Below, piece after piece: positions 9,085 to 21,146 of a stretch of 64,000 bases of DNA. The first letter of the stretch is position 1. Every line of letters starts with the position of its first letter. Where the stretch lies: contig CM056383.1 of the NCBI GenBank assembly GCA_029718625.1, forward strand, positions 67,270,117 to 67,334,116, read 5' to 3'. A model generated the notes under the pieces. The model had not been told where the DNA came from, did not search any database, and saw only the letters and a program-made list of their open reading frames with translations. The stretch is from Synaphobranchus kaupii. Taxonomy: Eukaryota; Chordata; Actinopteri; Anguilliformes; Synaphobranchidae. Both the position numbers and the translations under genes were made by a program.

Positions 9085-11987
9085 GAATACGCACTGTAAA
9101 AAAAATAAAAAAAATAAACATGGCTCATTATAATAATTATATTGCATAATATTTAACATAACATAATAGTTTTAGAAACATATAAAAGAGGCTGTAACTG
9201 GGATGAGCCACTCCTACAAGCAGCCACTTATTTGTATGCGTAGAGGTACTTTGGCTGGCGGTAGGTGTTGATTGGTATAAAAAAAGAAAAAAAGCTGGAA
9301 ATCCCAGGGCTTTCAATTTGGCCCTGAGTACAGTCTGACGACTCTCATTCAGTCTTCTACCCTGTCACTCTCTAGGGCCGTGTCCGAATCAGCGCACTTG
9401 CCTACTATTGAGTATTCCAGTTGAGTATACTTTTTAAAAAGATGTTAAGCACGTGACAGTTTTGAAAATAGAGTGTTCTTAATATCCCTGGATGATATAC
9501 TTATTCCCGGGTTTTTGCAGACAATATTATGGAGGATATTTTTTGCACACTGTCATGTCATTAAACAGTATACAGTATGCAGTAAACAAGACACAGTAGA
9601 TAGGGCTCTGATTCTTAACTTAACTTCAATTTCAATACAGAGGCATCAAAGGTCAATACCTGGCCAATTATCTGGTTCCTCTAAATACGAGGGACGAGGC
9701 TTCAGAGCACAACCCCAGGCAGAACCCTGAAATAACCACAGAAACTGCACATATCATGTGACCAATGACATCATTAACTGCATTCCTATACCGCACTAGC
9801 ATTGTTAGATGGAGAAACGAACTGGTTAAAGGAAAATTGCACCGTGTATTTAGAACAGAGACCTAAGTATTGGACGGAGAGGCAACGACCCCACATGCTC
9901 TGTCCAGTCTTGTATCAAATTAATCAGACTGGTTGCAATGGCTTGAGACAGTAAACAGCTTCTGCCTCCTCATTCTGAAAGGTCATTTACTAATGGGCCA
10001 GGAGGCAGACAGAGACTTACTTATTGTACACAATTCATTTCAAATACTAATATTGCATCATCAGGAATGATATATACACGTGTCAGACTAATGCATTTAG
10101 CCTATTTAAAGTACAATGATGAATTCTTAAATGGATAATACATTTGTATCACTGCACAATTATTAGATGCACATAAATATATAGATGCTTTGGAAAAACT
10201 TGGGCTGCCATGGAGATATGGATTATTTTCAGATCTGTTCTCATAGAAACTGAACTATTTTCCCCCCCAGTTTAATATATGGCCGAATATGATAGTGTAA
10301 ATATGTAAAACAGAGTCAAAGCTGACTACATGTTTTCAATGTGGGTAATATTGATTTCACCTATCCATCCCATAAAAAATAATAATAACAAATAACTTAT
10401 ACTAAAATACTGCAGCATATGGCATTTAATATCTGAGGCCAGAGAAAACAGGCTTTTCATAAACATTCCTAGGTAATGTAAATTAATATTTCTTAGCTAA
10501 GAAGCTGGAGACAAAACACAATTCAGCAAAAAAAAAAAATTCAATGCTCATTCTTTATCTCCAGCTCATAAATTACAAAATTTAAAAGGCACTTAAGGAA
10601 TTTATATTAGAAAATTAAATTCAGTGCTGTGCCAACAATTTTTAAATAAATATTGTAGGAGCCATTGATTTGGCTTTGCATTTCAGACATCCACATAGCT
10701 CTTTCATTTGGGGTTCTTTTTCATGTACTTATTGACATTTTTCAATATAAAATATTGCTCTGATTATGTATCCAATTTAAATGGTAATCGGAAGGTAAAC
10801 TACTGATTCAGAGAACAGGCCTTGTGTCCTTTAAGTCTGAGTTATATTCCCTTCCTGATTCCCTGCTCAGCTGGGTCATTTGTATCGACGGGCTGACACC
10901 AAAGAAAAGAAATGCATTAGAATACATCTCGATCGCTGGCACTTTCCGTCTCCCTGAAGGAATAAACCCTTCAATTTTCTCGGGCATCACCACACTGCTG
11001 CATTGTCAACCGAAGCTAGTTCTCAAGGTCAGCATCCATTTTATTTTATCACATGTGCCACCTTCCGAAAAAAAAGAAAAGGTTTTAACGCTATTTACGA
11101 CCAAGTTTCTTCAGCCAATTTCAAAGACTTCAGAACTCAATAATTCTTCCGTAGTCCACCTGTGTGGAACAAGGAGCCTGCAAACAATGCTCGATTGTTA
11201 TAAATGTTAAAAATGGGCCACGTCTATCAATGTCCCGACTTCCTTATCCTGGTTACCTTCGTGCTTAGGTTTAATTGTGTAATCAATAGCTTAATGTGCA
11301 GTATTTCGTTACCCAGCAGTTTCTTAATCGGTTTTGCTGCACTCTTAAATAAAATGGAGAGGTCATTCTTTTTCAGTTTTCTTGTGATTTAAAACCTCAC
11401 ATTTAATTTACTGGATCATGTAAACCTTTCTATTTATAGCTGTGCTGGGCCCCATACATTTGTCATTTGACTTTGGGTGGCAATATCGCTGTATTAAAGA
11501 AGAGTATATCCCGAGTCACAACAATGGAATTCACAATTCATAGCGAACGGCACAGCCAAACTTTGATTGGATTTTGTTTTTTTGTCCTGTCATACTCTAC
11601 TACACCATCTGTACTATATCCCAGCTATGTGCCAAATCAATTAAAAGGTGTTTTACAGCCGACTTACATGCTGAATTGCTATCTTTATATGTGCCACAAG
11701 GCATGATGTTGTGACTGCTGTGTGAAAAGCGCTGCAAGTTTTGTGGTAAGAATAACAATGAAATTACTCTGCGTCTGATAATAGTTTCTTCACAAAATAC
11801 AACGCATCCTTTGTCCCTGCGTCATTTAAAGGGCTTAATTTATTGCAAAGGTTATTGCCTATACAGTTCTCTTCATTAGCTGTCATTTTACTTCTTTTTT
11901 TTTCATACCTACTTTTTCTGTCCGACATTGGGAAAGGCTGCAGTGCTTGTACACAACACGCTCTCCTCCGTGGCACTACAGAACATG
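9085..11987. other. Intergenic, AT-rich, no supported gene
   Basis: A sequence near 9376 (agggccgtgtccgaatc) resembles the edge of a fish DNA element, but no partner end was found. A 128-codon frame at 10824-11210 (+) and a shorter one at 11467-11706 show no domain, signal or splice context. The 10800-11400 part is unique-looking and could be conserved non-coding DNA. That cannot be judged from one sequence. Confidence 0.5.
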
Positions 11988-12210
11988 CACTGCAAAAAAG
12001 TGTTTTAATCGTGTAATGCGACTTAAAATCTCATTCATGTTCTCTCAAGTAGAAAGTATTAGCTTTTGTTAAGTTACTTTTTTGCTTGACAAGTGAAATT
12101 ATCTTACCCCACTGGCAAATCTTGATTTGAGTAAAAACCAATTCACTTCATTGGCAATCCTTTTGTCTTATTTGGCAAAAATGTAATAGAACTAAGATTA
12201 AGTCTAAATA

Positions 12211-13026
12211 TAAATTACATGCATTTAGCAGACGCTCTTTTCCAGAGCGACTTACACTGTTGCGGTGCAGAAACTGGTATGGACCCAAATGCAGGACTCG
12301 GAGGCAAACTCAAGCGAAAACTCAGTGAGGAGTGAATATTTATTATTTAAACAAGACAAATGAACAAACGGGGAAGCTAGGTGACGGGCAGGATACGGGG
12401 TTGGAGAACTAAGGTGGGCGCAACAAGACAAACGAACAAACAGGTCAAAAGCATAAACTGCAACAGAGCGAGGCCGGAGAATGTCAAGACAGGGCAGAGA
12501 CAAACGTAACGAACTGGCAACGAGACAAACAAAGAGTGGAACTTAAGTAGAGGGACCAACAGGTGTGAAGGCGTGAAGGGTAATTAAAGTGCGTGAGGAT
12601 GTATGTGGGAGCCGATGAGATAATTGAGTGAGTGCGGAATGCGAGTTGAGGGGGCGAGCAATAGGCCGAGTGTAAATGGGTAGCAAACAAGGAACAAAAC
12701 GGGGAAGCCACGCCCATGCCTGCACAACACGGAACTAGACGGACAGGGTTAACTGAAAAACATGACATGGGACAGCAGGAATGGGGAAAACAAGAGCGAA
12801 CGAAAGGAAGGTGGACTGGAGGGAACGGCGGATATTACATACACAATTTTTTGCATTTCTATCAATTATTATTATTTATTTATTTTACAGCTGGATATAT
12901 ACTGAAGCAATGCAGGTTAAGGTATCTTGCTGAAGAGTACAATGGCAGTGTCCTGGGAATTTAATCTGCAACCTTTGGTTTACAAGCCCAGTTCCTTGCC
13001 CATTATTCTACACTGCCACCCATGTC
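12211..13026 (-). mobile_element. tRNA-derived SINE (minus) split by a solo LTR
   Basis: Tail part gcatttagcagacgctcttt is at 12221-12240, and the body resumes at 12845 with agctggatatatactgaagc near 12890 and cactgccaccc at 13012-13022. Flanking agtctaaata (12201-12210) and agactaaaata (13027-13037) look like an eroded target duplication. The 582-bp LTR and its 5-bp duplication account for the gap. Confidence 0.8.
12258..12839 (-). mobile_element. Solo LTR (Gypsy-like), 582 bp, nested in SINE
   Basis: Begins TGTTGCGGTGCAG and ends GATATTACA, i.e. TG...CA ends, with a perfect 5-bp duplication TACAC at 12253-12257 and 12840-12844. Deleting it joins the SINE smoothly. There is no internal gag-pol, so it is a recombined solo LTR. 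On the minus strand it ends with a segment like gcatttgggtcc, typical of fish Gypsy U5 ends as I recall, hence the assigned strand. Confidence 0.8.
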
Positions 13027-13647
13027 AGACTAAAATATTTGCTAAGATTGACTTTTTTTTTTGTTTTTTGCAGTGTGGAGATGGATCCCTCCTGGGGTCT
13101 CGCCTCTCCTGCTGATTTCCTAATCACTCTTTATGTATTTGCTGAATAGGTAGAGTGTGGGTTTCATCTCCCCTATACCTGCCCATCCCAACCTTCTCCA
13201 ATGTTATCTTGCATCTCCTCCTGTCTCCCAGATGCCTCTCCCTGTTTGCGTCTCCGTCAGTTTTAGCTCAGCCTCTTTTTTCTCCCCCCCCTCCTCTCTG
13301 CCGTCTCTTTGGTCTTCTGTCTTCTTCTCATCTTCCCCCAAATGCCAAGAGCCTCTTCCTGCCCACACCCCTGAGCACCCCAATCCTTCTTACTTACATA
13401 TAATACATCGTATATCCCTCTCTACCCTTCTCCCTGGTATAGTTGATGTGGATCCTGCTGGACAAGTGAATGCGAAACTATTTTTTTGAGTCGTGTCAGC
13501 CAGGAAACCTTTGTAAATATGAATGCACCAGTCTGGTTCTACACTGCTTTTATGTATTCTGAAGGTTTAGAAGTTGGGGTTGCCTCTGAGTGGGTGATAG
13601 ACAGCATACATGTTCCATCAGAAGAGTGATTACTGTATATTGGTCAG

Positions 13648-14025
13648 CAGTGGTGTAGTAGTGCCCGGAGAAGTGGGTGTACTCTAGAGAAGTGCGTATA
13701 CTGTAATTTAGCAAATCCATGACTACTAATTGGTATGTGCACCAGTGGGAATCAAGAAGTGAGTATACTCTATGCCCACTAAGAAAGAAGTGGGTATACT
13801 CTATGCCCACTAAGAAAGAAGTGAGTATACTCTATGCCCACTAAGAAAGAAGTGGGTATACTCTATGCCCACTAAGAAAGAAGTGAGTATACTCTATGCC
13901 CACTAAGAAAGAAGTGAGTATACTCTATGCCCACTAAGAAAGAAGTGAGTATACTCTATGCCCACTAAGAAAGAAGTGGGTATACTGCGTATACCCGGGT
14001 ATACCCTCCACTACATTCGCTACTG
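13648..14025. mobile_element. Non-autonomous hAT-type element with internal tandem expansion
   Basis: Left end CAGTGGTGTAGTAGTGCCC, right end attcgctactg. Flanks ttggtcag (13640-13647) and ttcgtcag (14026-14033) agree at 7 of 8, consistent with a hAT 8-bp duplication. A second copy at 20978-21146 aligns through the first half. The inner part has eight copies of a 31-bp unit. Confidence 0.75.
13754..14000 (+). repeat. 31-bp tandem repeat, about 8 copies, inside a hAT-type element
   Basis: Unit aagaagtgagtatactctat followed by gcccactaaga, at an exact 31-bp period from 13754. Units differ mostly at gtgag/gtggg. The homologous element at 20978 carries a single unit, so the expansion happened after transposition. 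Confidence 0.9.
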
Positions 14026-14033
14026 TTCGTCAG

Positions 14034-17000
14034 ACCTTATTTGTTGCAGAGTTGAAAGTATTTATTTAATATAGTCCCATATTAACAGTCATTTTGGAAC
14101 ACGCTTGCTTTATAAATACTGTCATGTCTTCAGTGAGTCACGATTGTTACCTTGACAAAAATAACTACAAAAAAAGTCACTGCGGAGGGGAGATATCATT
14201 ACAGTGTAATTTCAGACTGATAAAAAGGTATAATTAAAAATGTTATTTAAAAATACATCTTACCACAGAGTTATCGTTTTATGGTTTATTCAAAAGACAG
14301 AATCTTCTAGACTCCCATTCTTAGCAGTGGGGGATTGGGTTTCCCCCTAGCCTTGTACATTACAACCAACTCTAAATTCCAACTGTTCATCAATATGACC
14401 TACCGATATCCTTCAGCCTACTTGCCTTCCAATAATTAACCGAGCTTGTGTCTGTGTATGTAGCCTGGTTACATTTAATGGCTTTATTGACACACACAAG
14501 GACCATCTCTCAGCTTTTTGCATATGGAATTTGCACCACATTTATCGTGAGTTTTCTTCTCAAGAGTCAGATTTCTATCAGTATAAATTGAATAAACGGT
14601 CTCAAGTTGGCCGTGGAGTTGTGGAGTGATTTGAATTGAAAATCAATTCTATCAAGGTCCCCAAGATAAAAGCTGTTTATTCAGGGAGAAAAAAAAGGCT
14701 TTATGCTTAAAAAAAAAACAAAAAAACAGTATCCCTCAGAAAAAAAAAACAGTTTTTCCTCCTTTCTTCAAAGTCAGTCCACACAAACGTCTAATAGACA
14801 ACCTTTCTAGAGGTCACCTCGCACTATGTAAGACATGGGCTGAAATTTGAAAGGCATGTACTTTATAAAGCGTACATACCAGCGATATTTACAAAAATCA
14901 TATGAGAGAATAATGAATGGCATTATGTGCAGTTAACCTGATGCAATGTAAGGATGGAGCGTTCCGAGGCCTGCTGTCTGATTAATAAAAAACCCGGTCA
15001 GATTTCACAGCGTAGATATCTCCATTTAGCATTCCACCCTCATTACGTTTCCTCATTACCCATAACTCCTCAGCATTCGCCAAAAAAAAACATTTTGCCG
15101 CCAGAACATCCAAAGAAGGGCATCTTTTGGGAGAGAACTTACGTCTTAAGATGCATCAGAACCCTTTGATATTCCGTTTCCCATTACAGGCGGATTCGCG
15201 CATATATCCCTCAAAGCGCAATATTAATTCTTCACGAGGCTGTTGTTTGAAATGATACGATCTGCATATTCAATCTCCGAGGGGGAACTTGCCTTTCACG
15301 CATTCATCACGATATCATCTGTGAGGTGAATAATTTGTCTTCTGGGCCAATGTGTTTAGACAGTTGTTCATTATGCTGACATTTTCTTCATATTCCTTTG
15401 TGTCTGCATAAAACAAAGGCCCAATTAGTGCAGTTATAGATGTATTGTTGCATTGCTCTACGGCATTTTCTAAAAAATCTTCTAAAGCGTTTTCTGCGAA
15501 AAAAAAGCCTTTGCCGTAGGTTATGATTACGCAAGATATGTTGTGATTACACTGTGCTGTGAAATACGTATATCTCTATGCTGATATAGAGAGGAAGGAA
15601 GTGATAAAAGGTGGAAATCTGTGTAGAGCCCATTAAATATACATGTAAAATATTCTAATGCGCTGCACGCTGTGTGAGTAGATACACACATTCTGTACAC
15701 ACCTGCTTCTGATCCATTTTCCCTCCGGAAAAACAGAATAGTACAGTATAAACTAGAATCTGTGCTGTGTATTGAGACAGCCAAACATGGCTTGCTAAAT
15801 CAAAGGTTTGGGCCTTTTGCGTAAGTGACACGTATCAACGACTATTCAACTCGTCTGTGACTCAGTGGTGTGTCCTTCTCTGAAGAGGATAAGACGAAAC
15901 GGGCATGCCAGACTAAAAACGAAGGACAAGTTCGCGGGAAAGAATGTGAGCGACCGCAGTGTGAGGAGAAGCTTGATGTAGGCCGCCTTGTTTTCTACAG
16001 CATTTCTTAAAATGTCTGCGTGAAGGTGGACTACACCATCCGTCATAGTTGTTCCTTCTTTCTATCGGGCCTGTCAATGCAAAGACCATCTGGAGAAAAT
16101 CTGTACCGTTAGGAACTGAGAGGTTCACCAGTCCTCATATTATCTGAATAGACAAGAGCAGATACTGGACCCATCATGACAATATAATTATCCCAACTAT
16201 AGCTTGGTCATAGTATATCAGCATGTGTTTTGCTTCACGTAAACAGGTTATATTCATGTTATAAAACAAGTTGTATACAGGAATAAGAGCTCTTTTATAG
16301 TCAAGGAACAGCATATACAGTGTCTTTGTATAAGGCCAGTTACAAGTGAAGCTTGTGTCTGATTCAGAAATCGTGTGGATTTTGCTTTCTGGGGTCCTAG
16401 TACTTCACATACAGTAAGTCTGTCCTTTATTTTTGCGAAAAATCTGTCACACGGAAGACGATACAAATGCAGCCGGTCTGAGGATATCACTATATCCAGG
16501 GAGTTCTAGCTTCCTGACTTTCCCACTTTATAGTGGTTGGAAAGATGAATGTGTCGAGGACTTTCTACCATGAATCTGGATTTTTCATCCACAGCTAAAT
16601 AGTCATTAGCAGTCATTAGCTGTGCATTATCTTCCTCAGCAGACACTCTTTAGAGCCTAAATAAATAGACTGAGACAGTTAGGATGGGCTTTCTTCATTT
16701 GGAAGCGTTCCAGCTCATCTCACGCAGTATTAAGCTCAGGCCTGAAATGCAGCTTGTTCTGTCTGTTCCCTGCTAAGGGTGGATAAAAATCCATCTTTGT
16801 GTCAAAGCAGAACTGCGGCGTGCGATCCGGAGGAGGTAAAACCCACAAATGCATCTGTTGTCTGCGATCTTGTCATTTTCCAGCTTGACTATGTATGAAC
16901 AGGTGGCTTTTCCTCAAAAAAGCTACGAAGTTGCTAAACTATGATAGATTAATTGACGGCATCTGGCTCAGCGGACTGCCATGAAAAACATTAAACCGGC

Positions 17001-17345
17001 ATTGAAGTGCTTATCAACAATGGCAATGGGAAGACAAATCTGTTGATAACAGAAATGATTAAGATTTAGAACTTATTAAGATAAAGGAGGCTACATTTCC
17101 TATACAGCTTTAGAAATTATGTTAAAAATACTTTGCCAGTTACAATACCTGTCACAAAGAGATGGGCAGAATTCAAGAATAAAAGCTAACAGTGACCGAA
17201 CTGCATTTAAACAGTTCAAACTAAACTATTTTAAACTATTTGCATACTTATTAGAATACCCAGCTCATTACTGCATTGATATTTACTTCCAATCCAACCA
17301 TGTAGCCGACTGTACATGCCCTGTCAAGACAGTGCATATTGAGTC

Positions 17346-17346
<1 letters not shown>
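14034..17346. other. Intergenic, unique AT-rich sequence, no gene
   Basis: A-runs lie at 14689-14755 and a short direct duplication agtcattagcagtcattagc at 16601-16620. Several stretches (15000-15500, 15840-16130) look non-repetitive and mixed in composition, as conserved non-coding DNA can, but no coding evidence was found on either strand. Confidence 0.5.

Positions 17347-17428
<82 letters not shown>
17347..17428 (+). repeat. (GT)41 microsatellite
   Basis: Uninterrupted GT dinucleotides over 82 bp. The apparent poly-(Cys-Val) and poly-(His-Thr) frames across it are artefacts of the repeat. Confidence 0.98.
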
Positions 17429-17430
<2 letters not shown>

Positions 17431-18797
17431 GTAAAACTTAGGTTGAAATGTTCTCCTATATTCTTTAACTCCATGACTGCGATTGCTTCATCTGACCCTT
17501 CATGAACACATTCTGTTATACCGGGTAGCATCTTCACAAATCTTTTATTACTCCTTGAATTGCTTCATCTACATTCATTTCCACTTTAGCCCCTTCCATG
17601 CTACTCCCGCTTACAGCACCTAGTGTGCGCAAAGTCTGTTCTTTTAATGCATGCCAACTCTTCCTGTGTATTACACAGGACCGCTCAATATGTTGGGGGA
17701 CAGAGGGATTTGAGTTCAAATAAATAAACATCACATTTGGTGGAAAAAAGACCAATTAGATCCAAAAATATGCCCAGTATGTCCATCTTTGTGATGTTTG
17801 TGTTAGTCTTGTGTTAGATTGACCTGATTGTTGTCCTCACATATGCTTGGGTTGTGCACAGTGTGTGTTTTTTTTAAAAACTGAAACTGTTACATTATAT
17901 TGTAATTGGCGAATTAATGGTGATCCATATGTCCACAATAAGGTCTCTAATAACTATTGTTTGCTGGGCCTCAAGAACTGGAGATTTACATTTGGCTATT
18001 TGTGCTGTTTTAAAAACTTCCCTCTTTTTTTTTTTTTTTTTTTTGATTATTTCACAGTAGTATCAAAGCATTCCACTAATAGTTATAATAACATTGATAA
18101 ACTTTATGGAAAATATTATTCCGAATAACAGATTTAACAAGACATAGGCCTACATCTATTGATTGTGCTTTAATTTCTACATAATAAGTTCTAACACCAT
18201 TCCTAATGTAAATAATAAAATATATACATTTTAAGTACTTCCATTTGACAGCGACCACATAATTGCTTCCATTATGCTTTTATTAATGACTGTGCCTATC
18301 TAATATGTGTAGTGATTAAAAAATGAATGGACAGTTCTCAAGCGGTAAAGTGTTCAAACTTATTTTCATAAATAAAAGATTTAAAGTATATAATTTATGG
18401 ATGCTTATTCAACATTTATGAACTTTAAAATATTCATAAGTGACTTTATAGCTCTCTCCGAAGCATCTATATATGGTGCTTTAATCTAAAGTGTTTAGAG
18501 ATCATGCTAATATGGAGCATCTAAATGGAATCTAACAAATCAATAACAGTGCGGGGAATTCTTCATTTGTCCACTGAAGACCAAGCATACTACCTTGGGA
18601 GGAAATAATACTGCAATCCTCCAATATACTTCATGTAATGAGAAGTAGGCAGCATTAATATTTAATGGATGTGCTGATGGAGAGGCCGTATCAACTAGCA
18701 CCAAACTGAAAGTTTCTGAGAGTCCAGGTCTAACTTTGTTTGATGCCATTCGCTGTTCTCTCACGTGATATAATAATGTCTACAAATGATTAGGTCT
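17429..18797. other. Intergenic, no gene seen
   Basis: AT-rich sequence with poly(T) at 18026-18044. No frames with recognisable content and no mobile element with definable ends. Confidence 0.5.
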
Positions 18798-18815
18798 GAA
18801 GTGATTCCTATATAC

Positions 18816-19021
18816 CAGGGGTAGGGAACCCTGGTCCTGGAGAGCCGCAGGGTCTGCTGGTTTTAGTTGTTACTCCCAACTTAAATGATCAATTAAAACA
18901 GTTGATTACACAGTTAACTCACCTCACCTGGTTTCTTTGGTTTAAGTAGTTGCTGTATTTAAGGTGAAAACAAAAACCAGCAGACCCTGCGGCTCTCCAG
19001 GACCAGGGTTCCCTACCCCTG
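18816..19021. mobile_element. Non-autonomous hAT element A in tandem array
   Basis: Left end CAGGGGTAGGGAACCCTGGT, right end accagggttccctacccctg. Long inverted arms include gagagccgcagggtctgctg and its complement. Exact 8-bp duplication ctatatac at 18808-18815 and 19022-19029. No coding capacity. Confidence 0.92.
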
Positions 19022-19064
19022 CTATATACCATGGCTTCTTCCCTATGGAGTGATTCCTATATAC

Positions 19065-19269
19065 CAGGGGTGTCCAATCTTACCCGAAAAGGGCCGGTGT
19101 GGGTGCAGGCTTTTGTTCTAGCCCAGCACTATGACACCTGATTCTACTTATCAAGGTCTTGATTGAAGAGCACGATTAGTTAATTAGTTGAATCAGGTGT
19201 TGTAGTGCTGGGCTAAAACAAAAACCTGCACCCACACCGGCCCTTTCCGGATAAGATTGGACACCCCTG
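19065..19269. mobile_element. Non-autonomous hAT element B in tandem array
   Basis: Left end CAGGGGTGTCCAATCTTACC, right end gataagattggacacccctg. The arms contain gggccggtgtgggtgcaggc, as in the 1870 element, and differ from element A. Exact 8-bp duplication ctatatac at 19057-19064 and 19270-19277, the same octamer used by element A. Confidence 0.92.
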
Positions 19270-19495
19270 CTATATACCATGGCTACTTCCCTATGGAGTG
19301 ATTCCTATATACCATGGCTACTCCCTATGGAGTGATTCCTATATACCATGGCTACTTCCGTATGGACTGATTCCTATATACCATGGCTACTCCCTATGGA
19401 GTGATTCCTATATACCATGGCTACTTCCCTATGGACTGATTCCTATATACCATGGCTACTTCCCTATGGAGTGATTCCTATGGCTACTTCCAGAA

Positions 19496-20790
19496 AGTGT
19501 TAATACGTGAGGTTTTGCATCTGAGGTTCTTGGAGATAAGGCAGCGGGTCATACAGAAATGCATGCTTCTCAACAAATAAGATGCACAAAATGTAGAAAA
19601 GGTGGCATGATGTTAAAAGGTGCATACCATTTTTATGAAATCTAAACAGAAATCTTAACAGCTCTTCTGGATGTTCAGTATCTTAGACCTCAGTATAATT
19701 TTAAACGGTACATAGCCTAAATGTCTTTATTTTTAAATGGAAGGTGTTCCCTTGCTGATCAATTTATCAAGCACTCGCTCTCCATTGCTCATCTTTTCAA
19801 GGAGGTGAATACTTCTGGAGGACACTGTGTGAAAATCAAACTCCTAGCCATATTGGAGGTGCACATGTTTTTAATTAGCAAAGGAATGAGCACTAGCAGG
19901 GCGATAGCCCATTGGAGGAGAAGCACAATCCTGTACTGACTGTACTTCTTAGTGTTATCAAGAATGTATACCATTCATTATGAGTTTAATTTTAGACTTC
20001 AGCGGTGCGTGGCCAAATATATAATTACCAGCACATAATTTCATCTAGTTTTGTCCGGGAGATTCTCATTTGATTAATGGCCTCTCCTACAGAGGTGGTG
20101 AAGTAGTTCATAGCAAACATGGGTCCGGTTCATATTTAATTGAACAATGAATTTCTCATCTCAAAAGAATAAACCAAAGTGACTCATTGCACCTGTTCTG
20201 ACAGATGTTAACATATACATATCCGCCTCCACATGTGGTAATGTTGGCAACAACAACCACAACAACGAAACATCCTTGTATGCTTTAAATGATTTCCGTA
20301 TTGTAGAATACTGAAATTCTGGCCATAGCAACAGTCTCTGAGCTAAAATACCATAGACCAGATTGGAGGGAACAATTCCACTGCAGTAGTTTTACAGGTG
20401 GGTAATCCTGTGGCGGAGATACTCTCGATCTATGGGGGGAAGGCATTGAGGGTGAGGAGCAAAAGTCGATGTCCTTCATCTCAATTCGTCTCACTTGGTG
20501 CTGGTTCAGTTGCCATCTGAAATCATATTTTTTTTATTATTACATTTAGCATGCATATAATGTCTCACATTCTCTGTGTGATCGAATGAGGACAGCAGTT
20601 CACCACATTGGGGACGCGGGAGGTGTATCTGTGCATCCTTTTGCCCAATCGCCCCCGACAGCTTCTAAAGGATTGCATTTGATAGTCAAGCCCTCAACAC
20701 CCCGACGCTGTCATTTTGGCTCTATCTCTCTGGCTATTTGGACCACACTTGAAAGTGGTCTTCTCGCACTTGGCACTCAGATTCAATCCG
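19496..20790. other. Intergenic, no gene seen
   Basis: Unique-looking sequence without recognisable repeats or exons. The part at 20590-20760 is somewhat richer in CpG. Confidence 0.5.
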
Positions 20791-20818
20791 GTGTGTGTGT
20801 GTGTGTGTGTGTGTGTGT
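20791..20818 (+). repeat. (GT)14 microsatellite
   Basis: Uninterrupted dinucleotide run of 28 bp. Confidence 0.97.
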
Positions 20819-20977
20819 CCTTGCGATAACAGTCGGGGAAGATACACACACTCTTTCTGTCGTGGCAGTTGGATTTTACTGTGGGAATGCCTACTGACTC
20901 CAGCTATCGATAATATTTACCGGACCTGCGTGCATCTCAATGCAAATGATAGCAATAGATTGATATCCCCCATCAAG

Positions 20978-21146
20978 CAGTGGTGTATTAGCGCCCGGAG
21001 AACTGGGTGTACTCTAGAGAAGTGTGTATGCTGTAATTTAGCAAATCGATTTCTACTAATTGATATGTGCACCATTGGGAATCAAGAAGTGAGCATACTC
21101 TATGCCCACTAAGAAAGAAGTACACTACTGCTGCATTGCACTACTG
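20978..21146. mobile_element. hAT-type miniature element, single-unit copy
   Basis: Left end CAGTGGTGTATTAGCGCCC, right end gcattgcactactg. Flanks ccatcaag (20970-20977) and ccctcaag (21147-21154) agree at 7 of 8. It is homologous to 13648-14025 through gagaactgggtgtactctag and gaatcaagaagtgag, but has only one 31-bp unit. Confidence 0.75.

Larger units (their letters stand above)
11988..13075. mobile_element. DNA transposon with 12-bp inverted ends, containing SINE and solo LTR
   Basis: Left end CACTGCAAAAAAGTG, right end gttttttgcagtg, giving CACTGCAAAAAA inverted ends. Flanks agaacatg and tggagatg share 5 of 8 bases, so a target duplication is only possible. Without its insertions the element is roughly 270 bp and AT-rich, like the copy at 5499. 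The SINE at 12211-13026 lies inside it. Confidence 0.65.
18798..19495 (+). repeat. 34-35-bp tandem array interrupted by two hAT elements
   Basis: Unit ctatataccatggctacttc followed by cctatggagtgattc. Copies flank both hAT insertions, then run without interruption from 19270 to about 19495 as six full or partial units, some lacking one T. Each unit contains the self-complementary hexamer CCATGG. Confidence 0.85.

Noticed and set aside
10824..11210. 128-codon frame as a gene
   Set aside because: Chance-length frame in AT-rich DNA, peptide unrecognised, no exon signals.
17283..17537. Poly (His-Thr) and poly (Cys-Val) frames at this and the other CA/GT tracts
   Set aside because: Pure dinucleotide microsatellites translated in frame.
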